A DNA stretch of 29,184 nucleotides from NCBI GenBank assembly GCA_000434675.1, contig HF988640.1:121497-150680 (forward strand), in the 5' to 3' direction. The notes under the pieces were generated by a model. That model searched no databases, was not told the DNA's origin, and saw nothing but the letters and a program-made list of their open reading frames with translations. Origin of the DNA: Faecalibacterium sp. CAG:1138. Its GTDB lineage: Bacteria > Bacillota > Clostridia > Christensenellales > CAG-917. The translations under genes were made by a program, and so were the position numbers. This document shows, piece after piece, positions 7,565 through 15,955 of this stretch (position 1 is its first letter; each line of letters starts with the position of its first letter).

Positions 7565-9232
7565 GTGAAAAGCGACATCGAAATTGCTCAAAGCATAAAA
7601 ACCGAACCTATATCGGTCATCGCCGAAAAAGCGGGCATTCCGTTAGAACTTGTCGAGCCGTACGGCCGAAACAAGGCGAAAATCGATTTGTCGCTTTTTG
7701 AAAAAGTCAAAAAGGATCAAGGGAAGCTGGTGCTCGTTACGGCAATCACCCCGACGCCTGCCGGCGAAGGGAAAACCACGACCACGATAGGCCTTGCCGA
7801 TGCGCTTATGAAGCTCGGCAAAAAGGCAGTCGTTGCGCTCAGAGAGCCGTCCTTGGGGCCTGTTTTCGGTCTTAAAGGCGGAGCCGCAGGCGGCGGCTAT
7901 GCGCAAGTGGTGCCGATGGAGGACATCAATCTGCATTTCACGGGGGATTTCCACGCGATAGGCGCAGCGAACAATCTCTTGGCCGCCATGCTGGACAATC
8001 ATATTTTCCAAGGCAACGCGCTGGATATAGACACCTCGAAAATCACCTGGAAGCGTGCCGTCGACATGAACGATAGGGAGCTTCGCAAGATAGAAATAGG
8101 CCTCGGCGGCGAGAAAAACGGAATAGAACGCCAGGACGGTTTTTTGATCACTGTCGCCAGCGAAATCATGGCAATCCTGTGTTTATCAACCTCTTATGCG
8201 GACTTAAAACACCGATTAGGCAACATTATCGTTGCATACAATAAGTCGGGCGAACCGATAAGGGCGAGAGACCTTAAGGCGAGCGGAGCTATGGCCGCGC
8301 TTTTGAAGGACGCTCTCAAACCAAACCTGGTGCAAACGCTGGAGGGGACTCCGGCAATAGTCCACGGCGGGCCGTTTGCAAATATTGCGCACGGCTGCAA
8401 CAGCGTTCTTGCGACGAAAGCGGCAATACTGCTTGGGGACTATGCAATCACCGAAGCGGGCTTCGGGGCCGACCTCGGGGCGGAAAAGTTTTTGGATATA
8501 AAGTGTCGAAAAACCGGGCTTAAGCCTTCGGCTGTCGTGGTGGTTGCCACGGTTAGGGCCTTAAAAATGCACGGCGGCATGCCGAAAGAGGAGCTTGCAA
8601 ACGAAGATCTTGCGGCGCTCGAGAAGGGGCTTCCGAACCTTCTGCGACACGTCGGCAACGTCGCAAACGTTTATAAGCTGCCTGCGGTCGTCGCGATAAA
8701 CCGATTTCCGACGGACACGGACAGAGAAATCGAACTGGTCCAAAAAAAGTGTGACGAGCTTAAAGTTAAGGCGGTGCTGTCCACGGTGTGGGCAGACGGC
8801 GGCGCGGGAGGCTTGGAGCTTGCGAAAGAAGTCGTCAAAGTCGCAGACGGCGAAAACGATTTTTCGTTTGCATACGAAGACGATTTGACGATAAAACAAA
8901 AAATCGAGGCCGTCGCAACCAAGATTTACGGCGCGGACGGAGTGGATTATACGAGTGAGGCAGAGGAGCAAATCCGAAACCTCGAAAGGCAAGAAACGTC
9001 CGCATTTCCGGTCTGCATTGCAAAAACGCAGTACAGCTTTTCGGACGATCCGAAAAAAATCGGCGCGCCGAAAGGCTTCAGAATAACGGTGAGGTCGGTT
9101 ACGGCTTCTGCCGGAGCGGAATTTCTGGTGGTGCTGACGGGCAACGTGCTGACTATGCCGGGGCTTCCGAAGCGTCCTGCCGCGGAAAACGTAGATCTGG
9201 ACGAAAACGGCAAAATAACCGGTCTGTTTTAG
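7565..9232 (+). CDS. fhs: Formate--tetrahydrofolate ligase
   Basis: Makes 10-formyltetrahydrofolate from formate, ATP and tetrahydrofolate, the entry of formate into one-carbon metabolism and, in acetogens, the methyl branch. The 555 residues match the usual length (about 556). The ATP-binding loop TPTPAGEGKTT is at residues 62-72, followed by the conserved LREPSLGPVFGLKGGAAGGG and later ATKAAILLGDYAITEAGFGADLGAEKF. The start is GTG at 7565, chosen because GGAGG (7553-7557) lies seven bases away. glyA, which also uses tetrahydrofolate one-carbon units, lies about 13 kb downstream. Isoleucine is often coded by ATA here, unlike the nearby transketolase genes. Confidence 0.98.
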   Translation: MKSDIEIAQSIKTEPISVIAEKAGIPLELVEPYGRNKAKIDLSLFEKVKKDQGKLVLVTAITPTPAGEGKTTTTIGLADALMKLGKKAVVALREPSLGPVFGLKGGAAGGGYAQVVPMEDINLHFTGDFHAIGAANNLLAAMLDNHIFQGNALDIDTSKITWKRAVDMNDRELRKIEIGLGGEKNGIERQDGFLITVASEIMAILCLSTSYADLKHRLGNIIVAYNKSGEPIRARDLKASGAMAALLKDALKPNLVQTLEGTPAIVHGGPFANIAHGCNSVLATKAAILLGDYAITEAGFGADLGAEKFLDIKCRKTGLKPSAVVVVATVRALKMHGGMPKEELANEDLAALEKGLPNLLRHVGNVANVYKLPAVVAINRFPTDTDREIELVQKKCDELKVKAVLSTVWADGGAGGLELAKEVVKVADGENDFSFAYEDDLTIKQKIEAVATKIYGADGVDYTSEAEEQIRNLERQETSAFPVCIAKTQYSFSDDPKKIGAPKGFRITVRSVTASAGAEFLVVLTGNVLTMPGLPKRPAAENVDLDENGKITGLF

Positions 9233-9251
9233 ACCGAAAAAATAAAAACTC

Positions 9252-9303
9252 AAAAGCATCTTTGTCTGTTTCTAATAAAAACAGAACCGAAGATGCTTTT
9301 TTT
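9252..9303 (+). terminator. Long stem terminator/attenuator between fhs and the YczE-like gene
   Basis: AAAAGCATCTT (9252-9262) pairs with AAGATGCTTTT (9290-9300); an inner CTGTTT/AAACAG pairing (9266-9271, 9279-9284) extends the stem. T residues run to 9303, and the next gene's ribosome binding site begins at 9304. I saw no separate promoter for the next gene. Confidence 0.8.
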
Positions 9304-9313
9304 AAGGTGAATT

Positions 9314-10036
9314 ATGGAAACCGAACAAAAAACCGAATTGAAAGCTAAAAAAGCGTTTCCCATGGAGGCGGCGTACGCGATAGGGCAGGTAACCATTGCC
9401 TTCGGAACGGCGCTTATGGCGCGCGCGGACTTTGGCGTGAGCATGGTGGTTGCGCCTGCGTATCTGGTGTATCTGAAGCTGTCGGAGAGCATAAGCTGGT
9501 TCTCGTTCGGCTTGGCCGAATATCTTTTTCAGGCGTTGCTTCTGCTGGTGACGACGGCGGTGATAGGAAAATTCAAAAAAAGATATCTTTTCGCCGTGGC
9601 GTCGGTGATAATCTACGGCGCGCTTCTGGATTTGTTTATGCTTGTGGCGGGCCGTATCCCGACTGACGAACTGTGGGTGCGAATAATTATTTTTGCCGTG
9701 GGCAGCGTTACGGTTGCCGTCGGCGTGGCGTTTATGTTCAACACGTATCTTTCGCCTGAGGTTTACGAGCTTGCCGTCAAGGAAATTGCCGAAAAGTTCG
9801 GCTTCGACGTCGGCAAAACCAAAACCGTTTACGACGTGATCAGTCTGGTGCTTGCGGTGGCAATGAGCTTTTTGTTCTTCGGTTGGTGGAAGTTCGAGGG
9901 CATAGGCTACGGCACTCTGATAAACGCTTTGACCAACGGGCCGATGATAACGGTTTTGAACAAATTGTATCGTAAAAAGTTTGAATTCGTCCGCAAAATC
10001 AATCTGAAAAAAGAACCGCCCGAAGAAGAAAAATAG
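9314..10036 (+). CDS. YczE/YitT-like integral membrane protein (DUF6198-type)
   Basis: A 240-residue membrane protein with five or six hydrophobic segments. The opening AYAIGQVTIAFGTALMARADFGVSMVVAPAYLV resembles the YczE/YyaS-type Bacillota membrane family: a first helix followed by 'a..g.s....P'. The C-terminus is short, charged and cytoplasmic (KKEPPEEEK). AAGGTGA lies just before the ATG, directly after the terminator stem. Function of the family is unknown; a transporter role is often supposed. It reads in the same direction as fhs, probably by leak-through or from a promoter that I could not see. Confidence 0.7.
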   Translation: METEQKTELKAKKAFPMEAAYAIGQVTIAFGTALMARADFGVSMVVAPAYLVYLKLSESISWFSFGLAEYLFQALLLLVTTAVIGKFKKRYLFAVASVIIYGALLDLFMLVAGRIPTDELWVRIIIFAVGSVTVAVGVAFMFNTYLSPEVYELAVKEIAEKFGFDVGKTKTVYDVISLVLAVAMSFLFFGWWKFEGIGYGTLINALTNGPMITVLNKLYRKKFEFVRKINLKKEPPEEEK

Positions 10037-10051
10037 CGAAAAACCAAACGA

Positions 10052-10079
10052 AAAACCGCACCCGAAAGTGCGGTTTTTT
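10052..10079. terminator. Bidirectional terminator
   Basis: AAAACCGCAC, loop CCGAAA, GTGCGGTTTT (10052-10077) then further T. It separates the convergent YczE-like and PfoR-like genes. Confidence 0.93.
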
Positions 10080-10089
10080 GATATGTTAT

Positions 10090-11244
10090 TTACGCTTCAA
10101 GTTTCATATCTCCGTCTTTAATCCAGCCTTTTTTGCGCATAAACCACGTTATAAGCAAATTTAGCGCCGCAGGAAGCACGAACATAAGAAGAATTATGCC
10201 GAGAGCCAGAACCCACGGTTCCACAACGCCTCCGGACGCCTGAACGGTGCCGAACACGCCGACCAGCCCGCTCGTTCCCATGCCGCCGCCGGACGCGTTG
10301 CAACGCAGTTTGAACACGCAGGTGGACATAGGACCCAAAATCGCGCTGACGATGATAGGCGGAATGAAGATTTTCGGATGACGCATGATGTTAGGGATTT
10401 GCAGCATGCTCGTGCCGAGGCCTTGCGCGACGAGGCCGCCCCAGCCGTTCTCTTTGAAGCTGTTTACGGCAAAACCCACCATCTGGCAAGCGCAACCGAC
10501 GACCGCCGCGCCGCCGGCAAGCAGCATTGCGTCACTTTCAACACCCGCAGCAACGGCAATCCAGATCGCAGCCGAGCTTGTCGGCATTGTGAGAAGTATG
10601 CCCATAACGACAGAGATAACCACGCCCATGATAAACGGTTGCGCCGCAGTCGCCACTTCGATGAAGCGGGAAATGAGGCTTATGAGCCACACGGCGGGAA
10701 CTGCCACGAAACCGGCGAGAATCGACACCGCCATTATGGAAAGCGGAACGATAAGAATGTCAAGTTTGGTTTTCCCTGCGATGAGGTTTGTGAGCTCGAT
10801 TGCGAGAAGCACGGTTATATAGCTTCCGATAGGGTTGCCCGGCCTTCCCGAAGCGAGGTTTGCGGAAATCTGCACCTTTTCGGCAACCGCCATAAGGGTG
10901 AAAGCGCTGTCGCCTGCCGCGACGTCGAAGATGGCCTGCGGCAGAAACGCGCCGATAAGCCCCGCAACGGCCGATCCGAACAGGACCAGACCTTTTCCGC
11001 CGAGTTTATGCGCAATGCCCACGCCTATGCCGGCGCCCATAAGTACGCTTGCCACGTTGCCGATCAGCATCAACAGCGCGCCGAAGCCCTTGTCCGTGCC
11101 GATGAGTTTTGCTATTTGCGACACTATCGTGCCGGCAATCAGCGTTACGAACAGGCCTTGCGCCATTCCGCCAAAGGCGTCGATGAAGTAACGTTTTGCA
11201 AGTTTTTTGACCGTTTCGCCGAATGATTTTTTGGTTTCTTCCAC
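10090..11244 (-). CDS. PTS EIIC-type membrane protein of the PfoR family
   Basis: A 384-residue protein with about nine or ten membrane segments. Its glycine-rich sequence, including ASGRPGNPIGSYITVLLAIE, MPTSSAAIWIAVAAGV and the C-terminal SGGGMGTSGLVGVFGTV, matches the EIIC-like family (PTS_EIIC_2, COG3641) named after PfoR of Clostridium perfringens, once proposed as a toxin regulator. No EIIA or EIIB domain is present in the protein or its neighbours, so sugar phosphotransfer cannot be assumed. The start is GTG at 11244 with GGGAGGGAG upstream. Whether it carries a sugar or another compound is unknown. It has its own promoter and ends at a shared terminator. Confidence 0.82.
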   Translation of the reverse strand: MEETKKSFGETVKKLAKRYFIDAFGGMAQGLFVTLIAGTIVSQIAKLIGTDKGFGALLMLIGNVASVLMGAGIGVGIAHKLGGKGLVLFGSAVAGLIGAFLPQAIFDVAAGDSAFTLMAVAEKVQISANLASGRPGNPIGSYITVLLAIELTNLIAGKTKLDILIVPLSIMAVSILAGFVAVPAVWLISLISRFIEVATAAQPFIMGVVISVVMGILLTMPTSSAAIWIAVAAGVESDAMLLAGGAAVVGCACQMVGFAVNSFKENGWGGLVAQGLGTSMLQIPNIMRHPKIFIPPIIVSAILGPMSTCVFKLRCNASGGGMGTSGLVGVFGTVQASGGVVEPWVLALGIILLMFVLPAALNLLITWFMRKKGWIKDGDMKLEA

Positions 11245-11277
11245 GATATTTCTCCCTCCCGAGGGTTTTATAGTTTA

Positions 11278-11306
11278 ACTTTAACACAAATAAGTGCCGC
11301 CGTCAA
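11278..11306 (-). promoter_or_regulatory. Sigma-A promoter for the PfoR-like gene
   Basis: On the minus strand TTGACG (11301-11306), 17 bases, TAAAGT (11278-11283). Confidence 0.6.
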
Positions 11307-11404
11307 CTAAGCCCGATAAATTACATTTTAATTGTTTTTGTAGTTTTTGATTTGAAAATCGGCAAAAAAAACTCGTCGTGGCGAAAAGAAAAACAAAATA
11401 GTGC

Positions 11405-11434
11405 TTGATTTTGGGCGTTTCCGTATGTTAAAAT
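11405..11434 (+). promoter_or_regulatory. Sigma-A promoter for the transketolase operon
   Basis: TTGATT (11405-11410), 18-base spacer, TAAAAT (11429-11434). A small inverted repeat ATGCG/CGCAT at 11447-11464 lies in the leader about 45 bases before the start codon and might be a regulatory site. Confidence 0.7.
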
Positions 11435-11507
11435 AGAAGTAATTTGATGCGCCATAGTACGCATAAGATTAAAAACAATAAAACCATATTTCAGGAGGAA
11501 AATTTCT

Positions 11508-12377
11508 ATGGCTTTGACAAAACAAGAATGGGTTGCTTTAGAGAATAAGGCCGCTGACCTGCGTTCTCTATGCGCCGACACTATCTTCTGGGCCGGAAGC
11601 GGTCACTTGGGCGGCAGCTTCAGCTCGGCGGATTTGCTGACGATTCTGTACTACAAGTACATGAACTTCGACCCGAAACACTACGATGATCCGGACAGGG
11701 ACAGAATGGTTGTTTCCAAGGGACACATCGGCGTTATTCTGGCCCCGCTCTTTGCACAAATGGGACTTATCGATCCGGAAGATCTCAAAACCTTCAACCT
11801 CACCGGCAGCAAGCTCGGTATTCACCTTGACAGCAATAAGGTTAAAGGTCTCGACACTTCCACGGGTTCTTTGGGACACGGCTCCGCTTTGGCTCTCGGC
11901 CTTGCACTCGCTGCAAGAGTTAAGGGCAAAGATTACAAAACCTTCCTCATCCTCGGTGACGGCGAATGCGACGAAGGCTCCGTCTGGGAAGCCGCTATGG
12001 CAACCGCAAGCTACAACGCAACCAACCTCATCACCATCGTTGACCGCAACCACAACATGATCGACGGCAACACCGAAGACGTTATGAAACTCGAACCGTT
12101 TGCCGACAAATGGACCGCTTTCGGTTTTGAAACCATCGTCGTCGACGGCCACAACATGAACGCTTTGTCCGACGCAATCGAGCACGCTCTTCAGGCTAAA
12201 GACAAACCTGTTTGTATCATTGCCGACACCATCAAAGGCTGTGGCGTAAGCTTCGCGGCAGACAACTACAAATGGCACTACGGCGCACTCGACCAGGCTA
12301 AATACGACATCGTCAAGGCCGACATCGAAAAACAGCGCTCTGAACGCATCGCCAGAGCAGAAAAGGAGGGTAAATAA
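11508..12377 (+). CDS. Transketolase, N-terminal (thiamine diphosphate-binding) subunit
   Basis: Half of a split transketolase, which moves two-carbon ketol units between sugar phosphates in the non-oxidative pentose phosphate pathway. The 289 residues carry the cofactor site: GSGHLGGSFS (residues 30-40, with His33), KGH at 71-73, GDGECDEG (150-157) and DRN at 179-181. AGGAGG stands nine bases before the ATG. The C-terminal subunit starts two bases after the stop, so the two halves form one operon and presumably one heteromer. In-frame isoleucine is ATC or ATT with no ATA seen, and codons are strongly biased, suggesting high expression. Confidence 0.96.
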   Translation: MALTKQEWVALENKAADLRSLCADTIFWAGSGHLGGSFSSADLLTILYYKYMNFDPKHYDDPDRDRMVVSKGHIGVILAPLFAQMGLIDPEDLKTFNLTGSKLGIHLDSNKVKGLDTSTGSLGHGSALALGLALAARVKGKDYKTFLILGDGECDEGSVWEAAMATASYNATNLITIVDRNHNMIDGNTEDVMKLEPFADKWTAFGFETIVVDGHNMNALSDAIEHALQAKDKPVCIIADTIKGCGVSFAADNYKWHYGALDQAKYDIVKADIEKQRSERIARAEKEGK

Positions 12378-12379
12378 TC

Positions 12380-13438
12380 ATGGCAGGCGGATTTACTTAT
12401 ACAACCGATCAAACCACGAAACTCGCAACTGCTGAAATTTACGGCAGAACTCTCGTCGAACTCGGCGAAGAAAATCCTAACGTAGTCGCTTTGACGGCCG
12501 ACCTTGCCGGCTCCACCAAAATCGGCGACTTCAAAGCAAAATTCCCTGAGAGATTCTTCAACGTCGGTATTGCGGAACAAAACCTTATCGGCATCGCCGC
12601 AGGTATGGCAAAAGGCGGTCTTATTCCGTTCGCTTCTTCCTTCAGCGTTTTCACCTCTTTGAGGGCTTTGGATCAGGTTCACACCGACGTTTGCTATCAG
12701 AACGTAAACGTTAAAATCATCGGCACCCACGGCGGCACTTCCTTCGGTCAGGCAGGTTCCACCCACCACGCCATCGAAGACTTCGCTGCAATCCGCGGCC
12801 TCGTCAACATGACTCTTATCTGCCCGGCAGACGGCATCGAAACCGGTCTTGCGGTTCGCGCCGCGGCAAACACCCCGGGTCCGTTCTATATCCGTATCAA
12901 CCGCGGTTTCGACATGGTCGTTTACAACACCGACGACTATGGCTTCGAAGTGGGCAAAGCAGTCGAAATGGTCGAAGGCAACGACATCACTTTGATCGCT
13001 TGCGGTTCCTGCGTATATCAGGCTGTTCAGGCTGCAAAAGTTCTGAAAGCAGACTACAACATCTCTGCAAGAGTTCTCAACATGCACACCATCAAGCCTA
13101 TCGACAAGGACGCTATCCTGAAGGCAGCAAAAGAAACCGGCCGTATCATCACCGTTGAAGACCACAGCGTCATCGGCGGCCTCGGCAGCGCGGTTGCGGA
13201 AGTTCTCTGCGAAAGCGGCATTCCTTGCACCTTCAAACGCCTCGGCTTGCAAGACAAATTCAGCGCCATCGGTCTGCACGAAGACCTTATGGCTATGCAC
13301 GAAATCGATCAGGAAGGCATCGTCAAGAACGCTCGCGACCTGATGGAAAAAGCTATTCAACAACAAGCTGCCGCAGCAGGTATGGATCTCTCCAAATTCA
13401 GCTTCGGAAGCAAAGACGACTGGACAGACGAGGTGTAA
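12380..13438 (+). CDS. Transketolase, C-terminal (pyrimidine-binding) subunit
   Basis: The second half of the split transketolase. The 352 residues include FNVGIAEQNLIGIAAGMA with the catalytic Glu66 that activates thiamine diphosphate, then THGGTSFGQAGSTHHAIEDFA and the C-terminal regulatory fold beginning at DITLIACGSCVYQAV. An end-extension of about 25 residues (AIQQQAAAAGMDLSKFSFGS...) lies beyond the usual end of such subunits. It begins two bases after the N-terminal subunit (GGAGG at the end of that gene), and its own last codons contain the GAGGTG ribosome binding site for the next gene. Same biased codon use as its partner. Confidence 0.95.
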   Translation: MAGGFTYTTDQTTKLATAEIYGRTLVELGEENPNVVALTADLAGSTKIGDFKAKFPERFFNVGIAEQNLIGIAAGMAKGGLIPFASSFSVFTSLRALDQVHTDVCYQNVNVKIIGTHGGTSFGQAGSTHHAIEDFAAIRGLVNMTLICPADGIETGLAVRAAANTPGPFYIRINRGFDMVVYNTDDYGFEVGKAVEMVEGNDITLIACGSCVYQAVQAAKVLKADYNISARVLNMHTIKPIDKDAILKAAKETGRIITVEDHSVIGGLGSAVAEVLCESGIPCTFKRLGLQDKFSAIGLHEDLMAMHEIDQEGIVKNARDLMEKAIQQQAAAAGMDLSKFSFGSKDDWTDEV

Positions 13439-13443
13439 AAATT

Positions 13444-14289
13444 ATGGCTAAAGAAGTAAAACTTTCTCAAGATGATTTCTATGCGGCAAGAGTGTTCTTC
13501 AACGCTGCGTTGCCACTTTTGAAGGTCATTGCGGAAAACGAACCTAAATACAGCCAGAAATTCCAAGGTAAATCTTTCGTATTTCAAGTAAGCGCAAAAT
13601 GCGATCAGGTCGAAGGCGGCGTTATGGGCACGCACTTCGTTGTCGAAGACGGCAAATGGACCACCTATATCGGCAAGGTTCACGAAGCTCCGGACGTTGA
13701 ATTCGCATTCCCTGATCTGAAGAAATTCATCATCTTCTTCGCAGGCAAGGGCATGCCGCTTCCTAAAATCAAAGGATTGACCAAACTCGGCATTTTGGTT
13801 CCGGTTCTCATGACTCTTCTTCGCATGGCAGGCTTGCTGCAAGCGACCGAAATACCTAAAAAACCCGAAGATCAGGAAATGCTGGTCAGGTTGTATTTCT
13901 ATCTGCTCGTCACCGCAATGAGCCAGCTCAACAAAGCGGGACATCCGGCGTTCAAGGCTGTAACCGAACATTCTCCGGATCGTTGCTACGCACTCAAGGT
14001 CAGCGGTTATCCTGAGCTTCAGAGCTACATCAGAATGAAGCAGGGCAACACCAAGGCCGGCCGTGGCGAATATCCTCGCTGCAAACCGTTCCTCACCATG
14101 ATTTTCGACACTCCCGAACACGCTCTCGGCATTTTGATGAGCAAGGAAGACATGATGGACTTCATGATGAAAAACTACCTCATCGTCGACGGCGCACCGG
14201 AATTTGCCGGCGTAATCGGCGACTTGATGTTCAAGGTTGCTTACTACGCTTTGGGTCAGTATCTCGACGCGGAAAAAGCTGCTAAATAA
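13444..14289 (+). CDS. SCP2-like protein of unknown function, co-transcribed with transketolase
   Basis: A 281-residue soluble protein. The ATG at 13444 is preceded by GAGGTG, eight bases away, inside the transketolase stop region; a longer upstream frame in another phase is a shadow. Residues 45-111 (DGKWTTYIGKVHEAPDVEFAF, then a hydrophobic helix and GKGMPLPKIKG) look like the sterol-carrier-protein-2 fold: strands, 'D' plus 'F.d...f....gk'. Residues 180-269 may repeat it (FLTMIFDTPEHALGILMSKEDMM..., IVDGAPEFAGVIGDLMFKV). A membrane-like helix lies between (LGILVPVLMTLLRMAGLL, residues 115-132). Lipid or hydrophobic ligand binding is an inference. Codon use matches the transketolase genes, so it is probably abundant. 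Confidence 0.6.
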   Translation: MAKEVKLSQDDFYAARVFFNAALPLLKVIAENEPKYSQKFQGKSFVFQVSAKCDQVEGGVMGTHFVVEDGKWTTYIGKVHEAPDVEFAFPDLKKFIIFFAGKGMPLPKIKGLTKLGILVPVLMTLLRMAGLLQATEIPKKPEDQEMLVRLYFYLLVTAMSQLNKAGHPAFKAVTEHSPDRCYALKVSGYPELQSYIRMKQGNTKAGRGEYPRCKPFLTMIFDTPEHALGILMSKEDMMDFMMKNYLIVDGAPEFAGVIGDLMFKVAYYALGQYLDAEKAAK

Positions 14290-14308
14290 CAAAAAACAAG
14301 GTATAATC

Positions 14309-14336
14309 GGGGGTTTTGAAATATAAACCCCCTTTT
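14309..14336 (+). terminator. Intrinsic terminator of the transketolase operon
   Basis: GGGGGTTT (14309-14316) and AAACCCCC (14325-14332) form an eight-pair stem followed by TTTT. A TATAAT hexamer at 14302-14307 has no good -35 box; it could start the next gene, but the terminator would then lie in its leader. Confidence 0.8.
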
Positions 14337-14359
14337 AATTCTGACAAAAGGACAATTTT

Positions 14360-14974
14360 ATGCTTAAATTTTTGGCGGCCGGTTCGGTCGACTACGTTAT
14401 GCTTGCCATAATCGGCGTTATGCTTGTGCTGATTGTGGTTATGTTTTTGAAAAACCGTTCCTCCTCCGGGGACGGCAATATAGAATACGCAAAACGCCTT
14501 GAAACGGAAGGCAATTTTTTGAAAGCGAAACAAAAACTTCTGGCAGCCCTCAAAACGCCGAAGTTCAAAAAATACGGACTATCGGACGTGTACGACGCAT
14601 TAAGCTCGGTGGAATTTAAGATGAAAAATTTCGACGACGCCGAAAAGTACGCCGAAGAAGCCCTTATGAGAAACAGCGTCGATACGGTCGCTCTGGTTAT
14701 GCTCGGCCGCGTGCAAAGCGAAAAAGGCGATTCGCAAAAAGCAATAGAATATTTTGAAAAGGCGGTTCAGATAAAGGAAGAAGCCGACACCTATATTCTC
14801 ATTGCCATGGAATACGCCAAGCTTGCCGATCCGAAATCGGCAAACATCGCCGTCAACGGCGCGCAAAAACTTAAATATCCGAAAATAAGGGAAATCCGAA
14901 AAGAAATCAAGCGCATAGTTCTGCAAAAAGGCAAGGGCGCGGCTGACGTTTCGGACGAGGACGAAGATATATGA
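14360..14974 (+). CDS. TPR-repeat protein with N-terminal membrane anchor
   Basis: A 204-residue protein. Residues 12-30 are one membrane segment (YVMLAIIGVMLVLIVVMFL), followed by a basic stop-transfer KNR. From about residue 42 it consists of alternating helices with tetratricopeptide spacing, clearest in ALVMLGRVQSEKGDSQKAIEYFEKAVQI (about residues 116-143). The end is acidic (DVSDEDEDI). Such proteins act as membrane-tethered assembly scaffolds; the partner is unknown. AAAGGA precedes the ATG. Its stop overlaps the start of the dehydrogenase by four bases (14971-14974), so the two are translationally coupled, although I see no functional reason. Confidence 0.85.
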   Translation: MLKFLAAGSVDYVMLAIIGVMLVLIVVMFLKNRSSSGDGNIEYAKRLETEGNFLKAKQKLLAALKTPKFKKYGLSDVYDALSSVEFKMKNFDDAEKYAEEALMRNSVDTVALVMLGRVQSEKGDSQKAIEYFEKAVQIKEEADTYILIAMEYAKLADPKSANIAVNGAQKLKYPKIREIRKEIKRIVLQKGKGAADVSDEDEDI

Positions 14975-15909
14975 AAATCGTGATTTTGGACGGCAAAACC
15001 GTCGTCGGAAACGAAATGAACTTCGACCGTATAAAAAAGCTGGGGGAACTGACGGTTTACGACCGCACCCCCGATAAGCTTGCCGCCGAACGCATAGGCG
15101 ACGCCGAAGTCGTTTTCACCAACAAAACCGTGATAGGCAAGGAAGTTCTGGATAAGTGCAAAAACCTGAAGCTTATCAGCGTTTTCGCCACGGGCTACAA
15201 CGTGATCGACGTCGATTACGCCAGGGAAAAAGGCGTAGCGGTTTGCAACGTGCCGGCCTACAGCACCGACAGCGTCGCGCAGCTTACGTTTGCTTTCATT
15301 CTGGAAATTGCAAACCGTGTGGGCGAACATAACGATGCGGTTCACGGCGGCAGATGGCTTAGTTCCGAAGACTTTTGCTTCTGGACAAGGCCGCTTACGG
15401 AGCTTGCGGGGAAGACTCTGGGCATCGTCGGCTACGGCAACATCGGCAAAAGAGTGGCCGAAATCGCAAAGGCTTTCAAGATGAACGTTCTCGTAACGAC
15501 GAGAACTCCGTTCGAGGGCAGCGTAACGCTTGACGAGGTTCTTGAAAACAGCGATTTTGTCAGTTTGCATTGCCCGATGAACAAGCAGTCCGACAAAATG
15601 ATAAACGCCGTAACGCTTTCGAAAATGAAGCCTACGGCATACCTCATAAACACCAGCAGGGGCGGCCTTGTGGACGAACAAGCGCTTGCGGACGCCCTTA
15701 ATTTTGGGAGAATTGCGGGGGCCGCGGTGGACGTCGTTTCGGAAGAACCGATAAAGGCTTCAAACCCTCTTTTAGCTGCAAAAAATTGCATCGTCACGCC
15801 GCACATTGCATGGGCGCCGCTTGAGGCAAGGCGCAGGCTTATGGACGTTTCCGTCAAAAATCTGGAAGGTTTTTTGAGTGGTAACGTTATCAACCAAGTG
15901 AACAAATAA
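14971..15909 (+). CDS. D-2-hydroxyacid dehydrogenase (hydroxypyruvate/glycerate type)
   Basis: An NAD-dependent dehydrogenase of the D-2-hydroxyacid family, 312 residues, the usual length. The nucleotide-binding loop GYGNIG is at 154-159, and the catalytic triad falls on Arg230 (INTSRGG), Glu259 (VSEEP) and His278 (TPHIAWAP), with the standard spacing of 29 and 19. The substrate loop ATGYNVIDVDYAREKGVAVCNVPAYSTDSVAQ resembles glycerate dehydrogenase/hydroxypyruvate reductase, but lactate- or 2-ketoisocaproate-type enzymes are not excluded. Starts within the TPR gene's stop. With fhs and glyA in the same stretch, a role in serine/glycerate interconversion is plausible but inferred. Confidence 0.88.
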   Translation: MKIVILDGKTVVGNEMNFDRIKKLGELTVYDRTPDKLAAERIGDAEVVFTNKTVIGKEVLDKCKNLKLISVFATGYNVIDVDYAREKGVAVCNVPAYSTDSVAQLTFAFILEIANRVGEHNDAVHGGRWLSSEDFCFWTRPLTELAGKTLGIVGYGNIGKRVAEIAKAFKMNVLVTTRTPFEGSVTLDEVLENSDFVSLHCPMNKQSDKMINAVTLSKMKPTAYLINTSRGGLVDEQALADALNFGRIAGAAVDVVSEEPIKASNPLLAAKNCIVTPHIAWAPLEARRRLMDVSVKNLEGFLSGNVINQVNK

Positions 15910-15921
15910 GCAATTTATGAC

Positions 15922-15950
15922 AAAAAACGGAGCAATAAACTCCGTTTTTT
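15922..15950. terminator. Bidirectional terminator
   Basis: AAAAAACGGAG (15922-15932), loop CAATAAA, CTCCGTTTTTT (15940-15950), between convergent genes. Confidence 0.93.
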
Positions 15951-15955
15951 GTTGT

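Noticed and set aside
13225..13443. In-frame extension upstream of the SCP2-like gene
   Set aside because: It overlaps the transketolase C-terminal gene in another phase, and the ribosome binding site GAGGTG supports the start at 13444.
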